Of a DNA stretch of 64,000 nt, positions 27,313 through 37,131 are shown piece after piece. The position numbers and the translations under genes were made by a program. The number at the start of each line of letters is the position of its first letter. The first letter of the stretch is position 1. The stretch spans positions 62,001-126,000 of the forward strand of contig CBDDKU010000012.1 of the NCBI GenBank assembly GCA_965230375.1. The letters run 5' to 3'. Source of the DNA: CBDDKU01 sp965230375. GTDB lineage: Bacteria > Bacteroidota > Bacteroidia > Flavobacteriales_D > Cryomorphaceae. Below the pieces are notes generated by a model that made no database searches, was not told where the DNA came from, and saw nothing but the letters and a program-made list of their open reading frames with translations.

Positions 27313-28821
27313 ATGAATTTATACTCCAGAAAGCAGCAATGGAAGGCCGTGCTGCTGGTGCTTGCTACGGTTATTGTGGGTTTATCGCTTTGGTACTCCA
27401 ATCACATCGTCAATAAAATCAGGTCGGAAGAGCGGCAGAAAGTTCAGCTATGGTCTGAAGCCGTTAAGAAGCGTCTCACCCTGATCAACTATACCCAAGA
27501 GCTTTTCTCAGAAATGAGAACAGAGGAGCGCAACAAAATCAATATATGGTCGCAAGCCACCGGACGTGTAACCACGGCAAGTGATCGAGAACTTAAATTT
27601 CTTCAGGACATTCTCGCGGCTAATAAGACCATCCCGGTCCTCGTGGTCGATAAGTCAAACCAAGTGGTCTTCGACCGAAACATCGACAAGAAATACCTGG
27701 CCACTAAGGCACGCACAGATAGTTTGCTCAATGCCATGGCGTCTAAATACGAGCCGATCAGACTGAGCATCTCAGGTATCGATCAACGCGTGTACTATCA
27801 GGATTCCAGAATCATTACCGAGCTTGAGAAAACCCTCGATGACCTGATCAATTCCTTTATCAGCGAGACGGTGATGAACTCGGGATCGGTTCCGGTGCTG
27901 GTAATGGATTCGACTCAAACCGAGGTCATCAATTTTGGAAATGTCGACTCTACCCTCGTGGCTGATTCCACCAGTCTATCAAAACAACTAGCGGTGATGG
28001 GTGCCGCAAATGACCCCATTCAAGTAAAATTCGGCCAAAAGGTTGTGGCCTACGTGTTCTACACCGATTCGGTTATTATCACTCAACTCCAATATTTCCC
28101 GATTGTCCAGTTTATCATCATCGGTTTATTCCTACTCATATCCTATCTAATATTTAGCACCTTCCGACGCGCAGAGCAAAACCAGGTGTGGATTGGTATG
28201 GCCAAAGAAACCGCGCACCAGCTCGGTACTCCGCTTTCGAGCCTGATGGCATGGATACAGCTTCTGGAGAGCAAAGGCACCGAAAAGGAAGTGATCACTG
28301 AGCTGAACAAAGACATCGAGCGATTGGAAATGATCACCGATCGTTTCTCTAAAATTGGATCTAACCCAGAGCTCAAATCTGAGTCGGTAGTAGAAGTGAT
28401 CGACAAAACCATGTCCTACCTCCGCCCCCGCCTTTCCACACGCGTGAAGTTCTCCATACAAGCCGATGGCGAAGGTCATATCAAGGCTATGATCAACCGT
28501 CCGCTATTTAGCTGGGTGATCGAAAACATCCTCAAGAACGCGGTGGACGCTATGGAAGGAAAAGGCGATATCACCATTGTGGTTAGCCACGAAATCCAAA
28601 ACGTTTACATCGACATCACCGACACGGGGAAAGGTATAACGGGGAAGAATCACAAAGCCGTTTTCCAACCGGGCTACACTACCAAGAAGCGCGGCTGGGG
28701 ATTGGGCCTTTCACTCACTAAGCGCATCATCGAAAACTACCACAGCGGAAAGATTTTCGTGAAGCGAAGTGAACCGGGTGTGGGGACCACTTTCCGGATA
28801 GTCTTGCGCACCAAAGCCTAA
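27313..28821 (+). CDS. Orphan sensor histidine kinase with duplicated extracytoplasmic sensor
   Basis: A 502-residue two-membrane-pass kinase. TM1 covers about residues 11-29 and TM2 about 262-283, with a 230-residue extracytoplasmic part between. There is no HAMP domain. The phospho-acceptor is H302 in AKETAHQLGTPLSSLMAW. The ATPase domain has the N-box ENILKNAVDAM, G1 DTGKGI and G2 GWGLGLSLTKRI. The sensor region looks internally duplicated: PVLVVDKSNQVVFDRNID...RIITELE against PVLVMDSTQTEVINFGNVD...SVIITQLQ. No response regulator is adjacent, so the partner is elsewhere. It sits between AsmA and hemW with loose spacing. Confidence 0.9.
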   Translation: MNLYSRKQQWKAVLLVLATVIVGLSLWYSNHIVNKIRSEERQKVQLWSEAVKKRLTLINYTQELFSEMRTEERNKINIWSQATGRVTTASDRELKFLQDILAANKTIPVLVVDKSNQVVFDRNIDKKYLATKARTDSLLNAMASKYEPIRLSISGIDQRVYYQDSRIITELEKTLDDLINSFISETVMNSGSVPVLVMDSTQTEVINFGNVDSTLVADSTSLSKQLAVMGAANDPIQVKFGQKVVAYVFYTDSVIITQLQYFPIVQFIIIGLFLLISYLIFSTFRRAEQNQVWIGMAKETAHQLGTPLSSLMAWIQLLESKGTEKEVITELNKDIERLEMITDRFSKIGSNPELKSESVVEVIDKTMSYLRPRLSTRVKFSIQADGEGHIKAMINRPLFSWVIENILKNAVDAMEGKGDITIVVSHEIQNVYIDITDTGKGITGKNHKAVFQPGYTTKKRGWGLGLSLTKRIIENYHSGKIFVKRSEPGVGTTFRIVLRTKA

Positions 28822-28851
28822 GTCTACACCCGATTTAACTACCTTGGCGGC

Positions 28852-29991
28852 ATGGCTGGCATTTACATCCACGTTCCCTTTTGCAGGCAGGCTTGCCACT
28901 ACTGCGACTTTCACTTTTCGACCAATACAAAGCTGAAGGCTCAGCTCGTAGATGCCATCGTAAAAGAGATCGCTCAGCGACACGAATACTTGCCCACCAA
29001 ATCCATCTCAACGATATACTTCGGTGGTGGAACGCCTAGCCTGCTCTCAAAGGATGAAATTTCGAAGATTCTCGATGCCATTCACTCCCATTTTGATGTA
29101 GATAGAGAGACTGAGATTACGTTGGAAGCCAATCCAGACGACATCACTCCTGATGTGCTTCGTGAGTGGAATTCTCTCGGAATAAACCGACTCAGCATCG
29201 GGATTCAAAGCTTTCTCGACGAGCAACTCAAGTGGATGAACCGAGCACACAACGCCGAAGAAGCACTGCGGTCGGTAAAATCGGCTCAAGAAGCGGGGAT
29301 CAACAACATCACCATCGACCTAATCTACGGGTTACCCGGACTTACAATGACAGAATGGGAAGATGAACTGGCTCGGGTAGTGGACATGGAAGTCCCCCAC
29401 GTCTCAGCCTATTGCCTAACGGTAGAGTCGGGCACTGCACTAGGGCATTGGGTGGCCAAGGGCAAGGAAAAACCCATAGACGAAGAGGCTGCCAATGCCC
29501 AGTTCCTGATAATGGTGGATGTTTTCAGCCGAAGCGGCCTGGAGCAATACGAAGTCAGCAATTTCGGAAAAGTCGGGTTTTACTCCCGACACAACACGTC
29601 GTACTGGAAGGGTGTACCTTATCTCGGTTTGGGTCCTTCGGCGCATAGTTTCGATGGAAGAAACCGCGGGTGGAATCTGGCAAACAACCCAGCCTTTATC
29701 AAAGCCATTGATGCTGGCGAAACACCCTTCACTCCAGAAAAACTCAGCACGACCGACAGGCTGAATGAATACATTATGACTGGGCTTCGAACCAAGTGGG
29801 GTATCGATTTTCAGGTGATTCAGGAGAGGTTCGACTTTGATTTTGAAGGCCAATATCGCGATGTGATCGACACCATCGTCGAGAAAGGATGGGCAAGCCT
29901 GACGGATGGAAATCTGGTACTAACGAGAAAAGGCTTGTTTCGGGCTGATGGAATCGCGTCTGATTTCTTTATTTTGAACCATGAAGATTGA
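28852..29991 (+). CDS. hemW: Radical SAM heme chaperone HemW (coproporphyrinogen dehydrogenase-like)
   Basis: A 379-residue protein. The radical SAM cluster is C11-x3-C15-x2-C18 in VPFCRQACHYCDFHF, followed by YFGGGTPSLL. The sequence lacks the extra cysteine just after the triad that true HemN oxidases have (CxxxCxxCxC), placing it with HemW, which inserts heme into respiratory enzymes rather than oxidising coproporphyrinogen. The C-terminal HemN_C region (about 300-379) is present. Its last codons overlap the next gene by 11 bp. Confidence 0.9.
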   Translation: MAGIYIHVPFCRQACHYCDFHFSTNTKLKAQLVDAIVKEIAQRHEYLPTKSISTIYFGGGTPSLLSKDEISKILDAIHSHFDVDRETEITLEANPDDITPDVLREWNSLGINRLSIGIQSFLDEQLKWMNRAHNAEEALRSVKSAQEAGINNITIDLIYGLPGLTMTEWEDELARVVDMEVPHVSAYCLTVESGTALGHWVAKGKEKPIDEEAANAQFLIMVDVFSRSGLEQYEVSNFGKVGFYSRHNTSYWKGVPYLGLGPSAHSFDGRNRGWNLANNPAFIKAIDAGETPFTPEKLSTTDRLNEYIMTGLRTKWGIDFQVIQERFDFDFEGQYRDVIDTIVEKGWASLTDGNLVLTRKGLFRADGIASDFFILNHED

Positions 29992-30751
29992 AATAGAAAT
30001 CGCTGGTCAGAATTACCAGGCAGACCTTTCGAAAGGAATCGACATCTCGATACCGCTCTCCCCAAATGGCCCGCGCGCTTGGTATGTTGATCCGCTCAGT
30101 ATCGAGCCAGTGGTAAACGACCAATTTACGGGCAGCGTAGCCCTTGGTGGCAGTGTCAACTTTCGGCATATTTATTTCAATCCGCATGGGCATGGTACAC
30201 ACACCGAAACGGTGGGGCATATCGATGAGAAGATTCTATCGATCAACAAAACGCTGACCCGGTTCTTCTTCAAAGCCGAGTTGATCACGATTGAGCCAAA
30301 GCCATTTGCTGGCAAAGAATCCGAATTCATCAAACACGGCGACTTAATCATCACGCGAGAGGCAATTGAAGCCCTGATGAAAAGTGCCAACTGCGAAGCC
30401 TTGGTGATTCGCACCATACCTAACACAGATTCAAAGCTCTCACAGAATTATTCCAATACAAATCCGGCCTACTTCGAACCCGAAGCTTTAGCCTGGATGC
30501 GCGATCGGGGAATAAAGCATTTACTCACTGACCTGCCATCGGTAGATCGGGAAAACGATGGCGGAAAATTGCTCGCCCACCGCGCCTTTTGGCATGGCGG
30601 CCGCTCAGGCGACGGAGAGTCAACCATCACCGAATTGGTTTATATCAAAAACGACATAGCCGACGGCAATTATCTGCTCAATCTTCAGATCGCACCTTTT
30701 GAAAATGACGCCAGCCCAAGTAAGCCGGTGCTTTATGCCTTATCAAAATGA
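29981..30751 (+). CDS. Cyclase family protein (kynurenine formamidase-like metal hydrolase)
   Basis: A 256-residue protein with the family metal-binding motif in the form NPHGHGTHTETVGH (usual HxGTHxDxxxH, here with Glu in place of the Asp). It also has a conserved DLPSVDRE near residue 186 and AFWHGG. Members include arylformamidase (KynB) and other cyclic-amide or ester hydrolases. No tryptophan catabolism genes are adjacent, so the substrate is open. Gene overlaps at both ends (11 bp with hemW, 4 bp ATGA with the next gene) indicate a tight operon. Confidence 0.85.
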   Translation: MKIEIEIAGQNYQADLSKGIDISIPLSPNGPRAWYVDPLSIEPVVNDQFTGSVALGGSVNFRHIYFNPHGHGTHTETVGHIDEKILSINKTLTRFFFKAELITIEPKPFAGKESEFIKHGDLIITREAIEALMKSANCEALVIRTIPNTDSKLSQNYSNTNPAYFEPEALAWMRDRGIKHLLTDLPSVDRENDGGKLLAHRAFWHGGRSGDGESTITELVYIKNDIADGNYLLNLQIAPFENDASPSKPVLYALSK

Positions 30752-31107
30752 ACATCGAACGCTTTAGAGAAATCTGCCTATCAAAAAAAGCAGTAACTGA
30801 GTCTTTTCCCTTTGATGAAACTGCACTTGTCTTTAAAGTCATGGACAAGATGTTCGCCATTTGTTCCGTCGATAATTTCCAATCGTTTTCGCTGAAGTGC
30901 GACCCTGAGTGGGCCATCGAATTGCGGGAAGAATATCCTGAAGGAATCTACGGCGGATACCACCTCAACAAAAAGCATTGGAACACCATTCGAATCGATA
31001 TGAATGTGCCAGAAGACTTGATGGATAAAATGATCCAGCACTCTTACGATTTGGTGGTTTCAAAGTTGACGAAGAAGCAGAAGGCGGAACTCAATGAAAT
31101 GAAGTAA
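30748..31107 (+). CDS. MmcQ/YjbR family protein
   Basis: A 119-residue protein that matches the YjbR (CyaY-like fold) family over its whole length: TESFPFDETALVFKVMDKMF, then LKCDPEWAIELREEYPEGI and the H-W pair in HLNKKHWNTI. Homologs are described as possible DNA-binding proteins, but the cellular role is not established. It overlaps the cyclase-family gene by 4 bp. Confidence 0.9.
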   Translation: MNIERFREICLSKKAVTESFPFDETALVFKVMDKMFAICSVDNFQSFSLKCDPEWAIELREEYPEGIYGGYHLNKKHWNTIRIDMNVPEDLMDKMIQHSYDLVVSKLTKKQKAELNEMK

Positions 31108-31125
31108 TTTCGCGTACTTCAACGA

Positions 31126-31716
31126 TTGGAAATGAATAAAAAGAGTATATCCAAACGCGTTCTCGGGGCCTTCTTCCAAGGCCTGCTCTTGGTGGTGCCA
31201 ATCACTGTGATTGGGTACACCGTATATCGTCTTTTTGTCTTTCTCGACGATCTCATCCCGATGGATATTCCGGGCTTAGGTGTAGTCGTCTTGTTTTTGG
31301 GAATTACAGCGTTGGGATTTCTCGGCTCACTGTTTATCACCCAGCCCATCGTAAACTGGGCCAACCGCCTACTCGATCGGATACCCCTCGTCAAGACAAT
31401 CTACACTGCTATCAGCGATTTGCTATCGGCCTTCGTGGGGCAGAAGAAAAGTTTTTCGAAACCCGTATTGGTCAAGCTCAGCAAGGAAAGCGATATTGAA
31501 AAACTCGGCTTTATCACCAACGAAGACCTGACCAGCCTGAATATTAAAAGCGAAAAAATAGCTGTGTATTTGCCGCATAGCTACAATTTTTCGGGAAATC
31601 TATTTATTGTGCCACGCGAAAACGTGACCCCGATTGACGCACCGACTCCGGAAGTCATGAAGTTTATCGTTTCGGGTGGTGTAACTGATCTCGGAAAGAA
31701 AAGCAATGAAAAATAG
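31126..31716 (+). CDS. DUF502 membrane protein
   Basis: A 196-residue protein with two membrane segments (about 12-34 and 46-68) and the family motifs GAFFQGLLLVVPITVIGYTV and IPLVKTIYTAISDLL. A soluble C-terminal region follows (KLGFITNEDL, FIVPRENV). DUF502 proteins are found widely, including in plants (COV1), and are thought to be envelope or trafficking proteins without known activity. Its stop lies inside the first codons of the transporter gene (11-bp overlap). Confidence 0.88.
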   Translation: MEMNKKSISKRVLGAFFQGLLLVVPITVIGYTVYRLFVFLDDLIPMDIPGLGVVVLFLGITALGFLGSLFITQPIVNWANRLLDRIPLVKTIYTAISDLLSAFVGQKKSFSKPVLVKLSKESDIEKLGFITNEDLTSLNIKSEKIAVYLPHSYNFSGNLFIVPRENVTPIDAPTPEVMKFIVSGGVTDLGKKSNEK

Positions 31717-32620
31717 CCGAACGGGTTCCCTTCTCCTACTCCATCTTATCGTATTTATCTTTGGATTTACGGGGGTTATAGGTCGCTTGATTGAGTCGAG
31801 CTCCGATATTTTGGTCGTATGGCGGATGATAATCGCAGCGGTCGCAATAGGTATCTTTTCCTACGCCACGCGAAAGATCAACAAGTCGCTGCTGGTGAAT
31901 TTTGTTCCCTATGCCCTGACGGGATTGATTATTGCCTTGCATTGGGTCACCTTCTTCGAAGCTATCAAAGTCTCGAATGTCTCGGTTGCATTGGCCTGTT
32001 TTAGCTCGTCGTCCTTGTTTACGGCCATTCTCGAGCCATTGATTTTTAAGAGAAAGGTCGACAAGTTCGAGCTTTTTGCAGGCTCGCTCGTGGTAGTCGG
32101 ACTGCTGCTCATATTCAGCTTCGAAATGCAGTATAAGCTCGGGATTATGCTGGCGATCGTTTCAGCCTTTTTGGCTTCCCTTTTCACTACGATAAATGGG
32201 CGTTTTATCCAGAAGGACAATCCATACCGAATCAGCCTCGTTGAAATGATGGCTGGAGCTGTGGGGATGTTGATATGGGTAGGAATCAACGGGAAAATTG
32301 GGCCAGAGATGCTCTACCTTCCCACTTCCGACTGGATGTGGCTCCTCGTGCTCGGTGTGATTTGCACCGCCTTTGCCTTTGTGGCTAGCGTGAATGTGAT
32401 GAAGGAACTCACTCCCTTTACCGTTTCGTTGACAATCAACCTGGAACCGGTTTATGGAATCATTCTCGCATTTCTGATCTTTGGCGCAAGCGAAAAAATG
32501 ACCCCCGGATTTTATGGGGGTACTGTACTTATTCTGGGAGCGCTGTTTCTCAACGCGCTGCACAAAAAAGGGCGATTGCAAAAACTTAACCCGCTACGAA
32601 AGCGTTCATCTCTCGGTTAA
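31706..32620 (+). CDS. EamA/DMT superfamily transporter
   Basis: A 304-residue protein with ten predicted membrane helices in two five-helix EamA repeats. The first repeat includes FGFTGVIGRLI and ALHWVTFFEAIKVSNVSVAL; the second includes TPFTVSLTINLEPVYGIILAF, the usual end-of-repeat signature. It probably exports or exchanges small metabolites; the substrate cannot be inferred. It ends 9 bp before ispG. Confidence 0.9.
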   Translation: MKNSRTGSLLLLHLIVFIFGFTGVIGRLIESSSDILVVWRMIIAAVAIGIFSYATRKINKSLLVNFVPYALTGLIIALHWVTFFEAIKVSNVSVALACFSSSSLFTAILEPLIFKRKVDKFELFAGSLVVVGLLLIFSFEMQYKLGIMLAIVSAFLASLFTTINGRFIQKDNPYRISLVEMMAGAVGMLIWVGINGKIGPEMLYLPTSDWMWLLVLGVICTAFAFVASVNVMKELTPFTVSLTINLEPVYGIILAFLIFGASEKMTPGFYGGTVLILGALFLNALHKKGRLQKLNPLRKRSSLG

Positions 32621-32629
32621 ATCAAGAAA

Positions 32630-34567
32630 ATGGATACGAAGACAATAACATATTCTGAAAGTCTCACGGAGTTTCATCGATTTAAAACCCGAGCCGTAAG
32701 GGTGGGTTCGATTGGAATTGGCGGTGATAACCCGATCCGGGTACAGTCGATGACCACCACCGATACCATGGACACCGAAGGGTCTATCGCCCAGAGTATC
32801 CGGATGATCGAAGCGGGATGCGAGCTTGTGCGATTGACGGCTCCTTCTAAAAAAGACGCTCAAAACCTTGGCCCTATCCGAGAAGGTATTCGCAGCAAAG
32901 GGCATGACGCTCCGCTGGTGGCCGATATCCACTTCACCCCAAATGCCGCTGAGATAGCAGCAAGAATTGTCGAGAAAGTACGAGTGAACCCCGGCAATTA
33001 CGCCGACAAGAAAAAATTTGAAGAACACGATTATACCGACGAAAGCTACCAGGCCGAGCTCGATCGGATTCGAGAGCGCTTTGCGCCACTTGTTGAGATC
33101 TGCAAAGAAGAAGGTACAGCTATGCGGATTGGTACCAATCACGGATCCCTCTCCGACCGTATTTTGAGCCGCTACGGAGATACGCCGCTCGGGATGGTTG
33201 AATCGGCTATGGAGTTTCTCCGCATTTGCCGCGATCACGACTACCACGAGATTGTACTGAGCATGAAGGCTTCCAACCCACAAGTGATGGTGCAGGCCTA
33301 CCGCTTGCTGGTGAATCACATGATGGAAGAAGGGATGAACTACCCGCTCCACCTCGGTGTCACGGAAGCAGGCGAAGGAGAAGACGGACGGATAAAGTCG
33401 GCGGTGGGAATAGGAACGCTCTTAGAAGATGGATTGGGAGATACGGTAAGGGTATCGCTCACCGAAGAGCCTGAAGCGGAAATTCCAGTAGCGCGAATGT
33501 TGGTAGATCGCTACGCTAATCGAAAAACAGGTGAAGATATTCCACCGATTCTTGACTACCCCATCGACCCATTTTCTTACACCAAACGCGATAGCGCCCA
33601 CATCGCCAATTTCGGTCATGGTGAAGTCCCACGGGTCATCGCGAATCTATCTGATCGAAATGAGATCACTCCGGCATCGCTTTTCGCCTTTGGCTACAGC
33701 TACAGCGTGCCCCTCGACAAATGGAATCTGAGCGATCAAGCTGTTGATTATGTCTATGTCGGTGAAAAGTCAATCAACTTCGAAACACCTGGCACCCTTG
33801 GAATCATCGCTGATTTGAAAGCTTGGAAGGAAGTCTCCGATAAACCACGTTCTTATCCCCTTCTCGAAATCAAAGAATTTTTGGAAGAAGGTGAAGTATC
33901 ACCAGAACTCAATTTTCTAAAACTTGATGCTCGGGAGCTATTTGACGCTAGCATCCAGGCTAGACTCGCAGATGCAAGCAGAACGATTTTAATTCTGGAA
34001 ACAAATCACCCCAATGCCGTGCCAATGTTACGCCGTGGGTTTGTCGAAATCATCAATAAAGGTATCAAACTACCTGTGGTGATAAAGCGCGATTACCCAA
34101 CCGAGTCGGCCGAAGAAGTACAGCTCTATGCATCTACTGATGTCGGTGCTCTGATGCTCGACGGTCTTGGCGATGGGGTATGGCTTACGTCCAAAAATAC
34201 AGGCGACAAGAGCTTAAACAACCTTGTATTTGGAATTCTCCAAGCCACCAGAACGCGGATCAGTAAAACGGAGTACATCTCTTGTCCCTCTTGCGGAAGA
34301 ACGCTTTTTGATCTTCAGGAAACCACCGCCAAAATACGCTCTCGAACCAATCACCTGAAAGGGGTAAAAATTGGTATTATGGGCTGCATCGTAAATGGCC
34401 CGGGCGAGATGGCTGACGCCGATTATGGCTACGTAGGAACAGGTGTTGGCAAAATCACCCTGTACAAGGAGAAAGAAGTGGTGAAGCGCAATGTTCCTTC
34501 TGAAAAAGCTGTAGATGAGCTAATTGAGTTGATCAAGTCGCATGGCGATTGGGTGGAAGTGGAGTAA
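32630..34567 (+). CDS. ispG: (E)-4-hydroxy-3-methylbut-2-enyl-diphosphate synthase, long form
   Basis: A 645-residue IspG/GcpE, which carries out the penultimate step of the MEP isoprenoid pathway (MEcPP to HMBPP) with a [4Fe-4S] cluster. The N-terminal TIM barrel contains VQSMTTTDTMD and PLVADIHFTPNAA. The C-terminal cluster domain has its three cysteine ligands in CPSCGRTL and GIMGCIVNGPGE. About 250 extra residues sit between the two, the inserted middle domain typical of plant, chlamydial and Bacteroidota enzymes; bacterial short forms are near 370 residues. It ends the plus-strand run and is followed by a hairpin terminator. Confidence 0.96.
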   Translation: MDTKTITYSESLTEFHRFKTRAVRVGSIGIGGDNPIRVQSMTTTDTMDTEGSIAQSIRMIEAGCELVRLTAPSKKDAQNLGPIREGIRSKGHDAPLVADIHFTPNAAEIAARIVEKVRVNPGNYADKKKFEEHDYTDESYQAELDRIRERFAPLVEICKEEGTAMRIGTNHGSLSDRILSRYGDTPLGMVESAMEFLRICRDHDYHEIVLSMKASNPQVMVQAYRLLVNHMMEEGMNYPLHLGVTEAGEGEDGRIKSAVGIGTLLEDGLGDTVRVSLTEEPEAEIPVARMLVDRYANRKTGEDIPPILDYPIDPFSYTKRDSAHIANFGHGEVPRVIANLSDRNEITPASLFAFGYSYSVPLDKWNLSDQAVDYVYVGEKSINFETPGTLGIIADLKAWKEVSDKPRSYPLLEIKEFLEEGEVSPELNFLKLDARELFDASIQARLADASRTILILETNHPNAVPMLRRGFVEIINKGIKLPVVIKRDYPTESAEEVQLYASTDVGALMLDGLGDGVWLTSKNTGDKSLNNLVFGILQATRTRISKTEYISCPSCGRTLFDLQETTAKIRSRTNHLKGVKIGIMGCIVNGPGEMADADYGYVGTGVGKITLYKEKEVVKRNVPSEKAVDELIELIKSHGDWVEVE

Positions 34568-34590
34568 AAAAAGGGCCCGAAGGCCCTTTC
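34566..34590 (-). terminator. Terminator between ispG and the convergent T9SS cargo gene
   Basis: Perfect 8-bp stem AAAGGGCC / GGCCCTTT around a CGAA loop (34570-34589). On the minus strand it is followed by seven T, making a strong terminator for the T9SS type A gene. On the plus strand only TTTC follows, so it would work less well for ispG. Confidence 0.85.
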
Positions 34591-34610
34591 TCAATTCTAT
34601 GTTCAAAATT

Positions 34611-36722
34611 CTATTCGATCGTCATTTTTCTTGTAACGCGGTGGTCGTTCGATCTGATTGAATAGGTATAAGTTCCCGGAGCTAAGCCTTGCGCATCAAA
34701 CTCATACACTTGAGCTGAATTGGCGGGGATCATTCCCAACCTTTCATCGCGTACAAGCTTACCACTTATGTCGTACACTTCAAGGAATACTTCCCCAGTC
34801 ACATCCAGTTGGAATTGGATTGAAGTGGTTCGGACAAATGGGTTTGGATAGTTCTGCGTGAGCTTGATGCCCGATTCGTAAGAGATCTTGTCAACAGAGC
34901 TGATCAAATCCACTCTAAATCGGAGAAGTGGAACGAGGTTTCCGCCATCGTACCACCAACCGTTTGGACCTGACGATACATTACTAAAATCGTAGAATAC
35001 GCCGGTATACGTTTCCTGTCGGTCAGAAAGACCGATGAACATAACGTCATCACCAATAGCAGGAAGCTCGAGCTCGGCCTGATAAATGGTGTTTGGCTCT
35101 ACAAGGATAGGCTCTGGAAGTTCATATGATACCCAGTTTAGGTCTCCACCTGCTTGGGTAAGGTCTTCTTCTTCGATGGTAAATTCCAACTCATCATCTC
35201 CAAAGTATCGGAACAACTCGTTGTCAACAGATTCTTCTTCTAAAACCGAACCACGGCGTACGTTGGGGAAACAAACTTCTCCAACTTCAGTGTTTACACT
35301 TCCACCTGTTTGCAGGACAAATTCGACATGGGTGATGGCCAAATTGGTGATACCCGTGATGTCTTCAAAAACAAATCGGTTACCCCAAATAAAGTCATCT
35401 CCTGCAAATGGGTAGTGTGAAATATTATTGCGGTCATTCCCCATAATACCAAAATCTTCATCCCCATTTACCTCAAAGAATGAACTCGTTCCAATGTTGT
35501 CAGATGGCCTTTGCTCGGTTTCGGCTTGAATCACTTCGTAGTCGATAGAATAGGCGCCCACATCGGGCATCGCCCACATTTCTGGTTCAATTCCATACGC
35601 TCGAATGGTATCACTAGCTCCAGACTCAAGGCTAATTGGCTCGCTATAATAAGTCTCGGAAGGAACTTCCTCTAGTGGGCTGTTGATTGTGACCATCAGC
35701 TGCACATTCGTCTGTATTTCCGTACCCATATTGGACACTTCGCAAGCAAAGTTGAATGGCTCCTTTACGTAGTAAGGGTGATCAGAATACTGCAAGTCAC
35801 CGAGATAATCTGCGTCTACTAAGTCTACATCATCTACTTGCTCAAACCACTCATTGTACCACGTTCTTCCGATTACGAGGTCATTCTCAGGAATCTCTAC
35901 AATCGAGATATCATCGAGGATGAGATAGTAGTGCGACATGGAGCCCAAGAGTCCTGGATCCCATTGAAACCGAACCCGGCAGTCATCGAGGGCAGCAGCA
36001 CCGGCTAGCACATCCGAAATATCGAGTGCTGCGTTACCCGTAATGCGCTGATTTCCTTCCGCTTCAAAGTAGTCAAATAGGTCATAAATCACCCAAGTGT
36101 CCCCACCATCCACCGAAAGTTCAGCGGTCAAATTGTAGTCATTACAGCACATACGCCAGTCCTGATAAAATGATAGGTTAGCGAATTCAACTCCCTCGAG
36201 GCTGAAGGATGGAGAAGTCAAGCTGGCATGAGCGGCATTGGCCAGCGTGGTTGGGTTACCCGTTTCATCTCCTTCTACAGCTGTGGAGTTCCATCTGTCT
36301 ACATCTATCATCATATAGCCGTTGTCAGCTGTTTCAGAGTCTAGGGTTATCTCATACCCAAAAGCCCAGTTGGGAATGTGCAGGCCATAGACATCCTGAT
36401 ACTCTTCGGGCAGAGCCACGTTGGGGTCATAGCCGTCTTCGAGGCCAGCAGGATAGGTATGAAACCAGAGATCTCCCTGAGCTCCACCAGTGGTCCATGC
36501 TCCATTACCCATTTGTCCGTCCAGTCCATTTGAGAAGTCCTCAGACCAGAAAACGGTCAGTTCTTCATCGCCGCCCTTTGCTCTGTCTTGAGCACTTGGT
36601 ATGCGGATTTCATCGCCTTGTTTTGGTGCGTCGATTACGCGAGCTCCAATTTGGCGAGCAGTTTGGGCATAGCCCGCAGTGAATGCAAGTATTGCACCCA
36701 CCAGAAAGTAAAGTCTTTTCAT
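34611..36722 (-). CDS. Secreted protein with T9SS type A sorting domain
   Basis: A 703-residue exported protein with signal peptide ending near AGYAQTA. Residues ~45-290 form a lectin/MAM-like beta-sandwich region (FWSEDFSNGLDGQ..., LSFYQDWRMCCNDYNLTAELSVDGGDTW). The middle contains Ig-like strands. The last ~80 residues are a type A sorting domain (QNYPNPFVRTTSIQF, YDISGKLV, GLAPGTYTYSI). T9SS exports and anchors it or releases it; no enzymatic motif is seen. An upstream box TATATTAG (36752-36745 on the minus strand) may be its -7 element. It is monocistronic. Confidence 0.88.
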   Translation of the reverse strand: MKRLYFLVGAILAFTAGYAQTARQIGARVIDAPKQGDEIRIPSAQDRAKGGDEELTVFWSEDFSNGLDGQMGNGAWTTGGAQGDLWFHTYPAGLEDGYDPNVALPEEYQDVYGLHIPNWAFGYEITLDSETADNGYMMIDVDRWNSTAVEGDETGNPTTLANAAHASLTSPSFSLEGVEFANLSFYQDWRMCCNDYNLTAELSVDGGDTWVIYDLFDYFEAEGNQRITGNAALDISDVLAGAAALDDCRVRFQWDPGLLGSMSHYYLILDDISIVEIPENDLVIGRTWYNEWFEQVDDVDLVDADYLGDLQYSDHPYYVKEPFNFACEVSNMGTEIQTNVQLMVTINSPLEEVPSETYYSEPISLESGASDTIRAYGIEPEMWAMPDVGAYSIDYEVIQAETEQRPSDNIGTSSFFEVNGDEDFGIMGNDRNNISHYPFAGDDFIWGNRFVFEDITGITNLAITHVEFVLQTGGSVNTEVGEVCFPNVRRGSVLEEESVDNELFRYFGDDELEFTIEEEDLTQAGGDLNWVSYELPEPILVEPNTIYQAELELPAIGDDVMFIGLSDRQETYTGVFYDFSNVSSGPNGWWYDGGNLVPLLRFRVDLISSVDKISYESGIKLTQNYPNPFVRTTSIQFQLDVTGEVFLEVYDISGKLVRDERLGMIPANSAQVYEFDAQGLAPGTYTYSIRSNDHRVTRKMTIE

Positions 36723-36941
36723 TGATTTAAAAGATTGATCTCTCCTAATATACTGAATTGTCGGAGCTTATCGTCATCTATTTTCTTTCACCACTTACTC
36801 AGATTTGAGAACCACCCCTTGGCAACGTATCAAAAGGTACCCACCACTGATAGCTCGGGCTTGCAAAGAGGTCATGTGCAAGTTGTGGCGGCGTTAGGAT
36901 GTATTCGCCCCCAAGCAACCACATTATTACCCCGGCTTAGC

Positions 36942-36985
36942 ACCGCCATGTGACCGCCATAGTACCGCCTTAATACCGCCTTAGA
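36942..36985. repeat. Four tandem 11-bp repeats, consensus ACCGCCwTAnT
   Basis: The units start at 36942, 36953, 36964 and 36975, exactly 11 bp apart: ACCGCCATGTG, ACCGCCATAGT, ACCGCCTTAAT, ACCGCCTTAGA. The first six bases are invariant. No gene overlaps them. They could be a slippage repeat or iterated binding sites on one helical face (11 bp is close to one turn). Confidence 0.8.
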
Positions 36986-37131
36986 GCAAAGGGACGCGAA
37001 AGATAGTTTCTGCCCATTTATTCGCATATTTGAGGAGGACTGTTAGAGTGAAGCGTAGAGCTGTTAAGCCAGGCTGGAAAACAATAAATAAAGAATTTTC
37101 AGCCCATATGCTAGATAAAATATATACTTGC

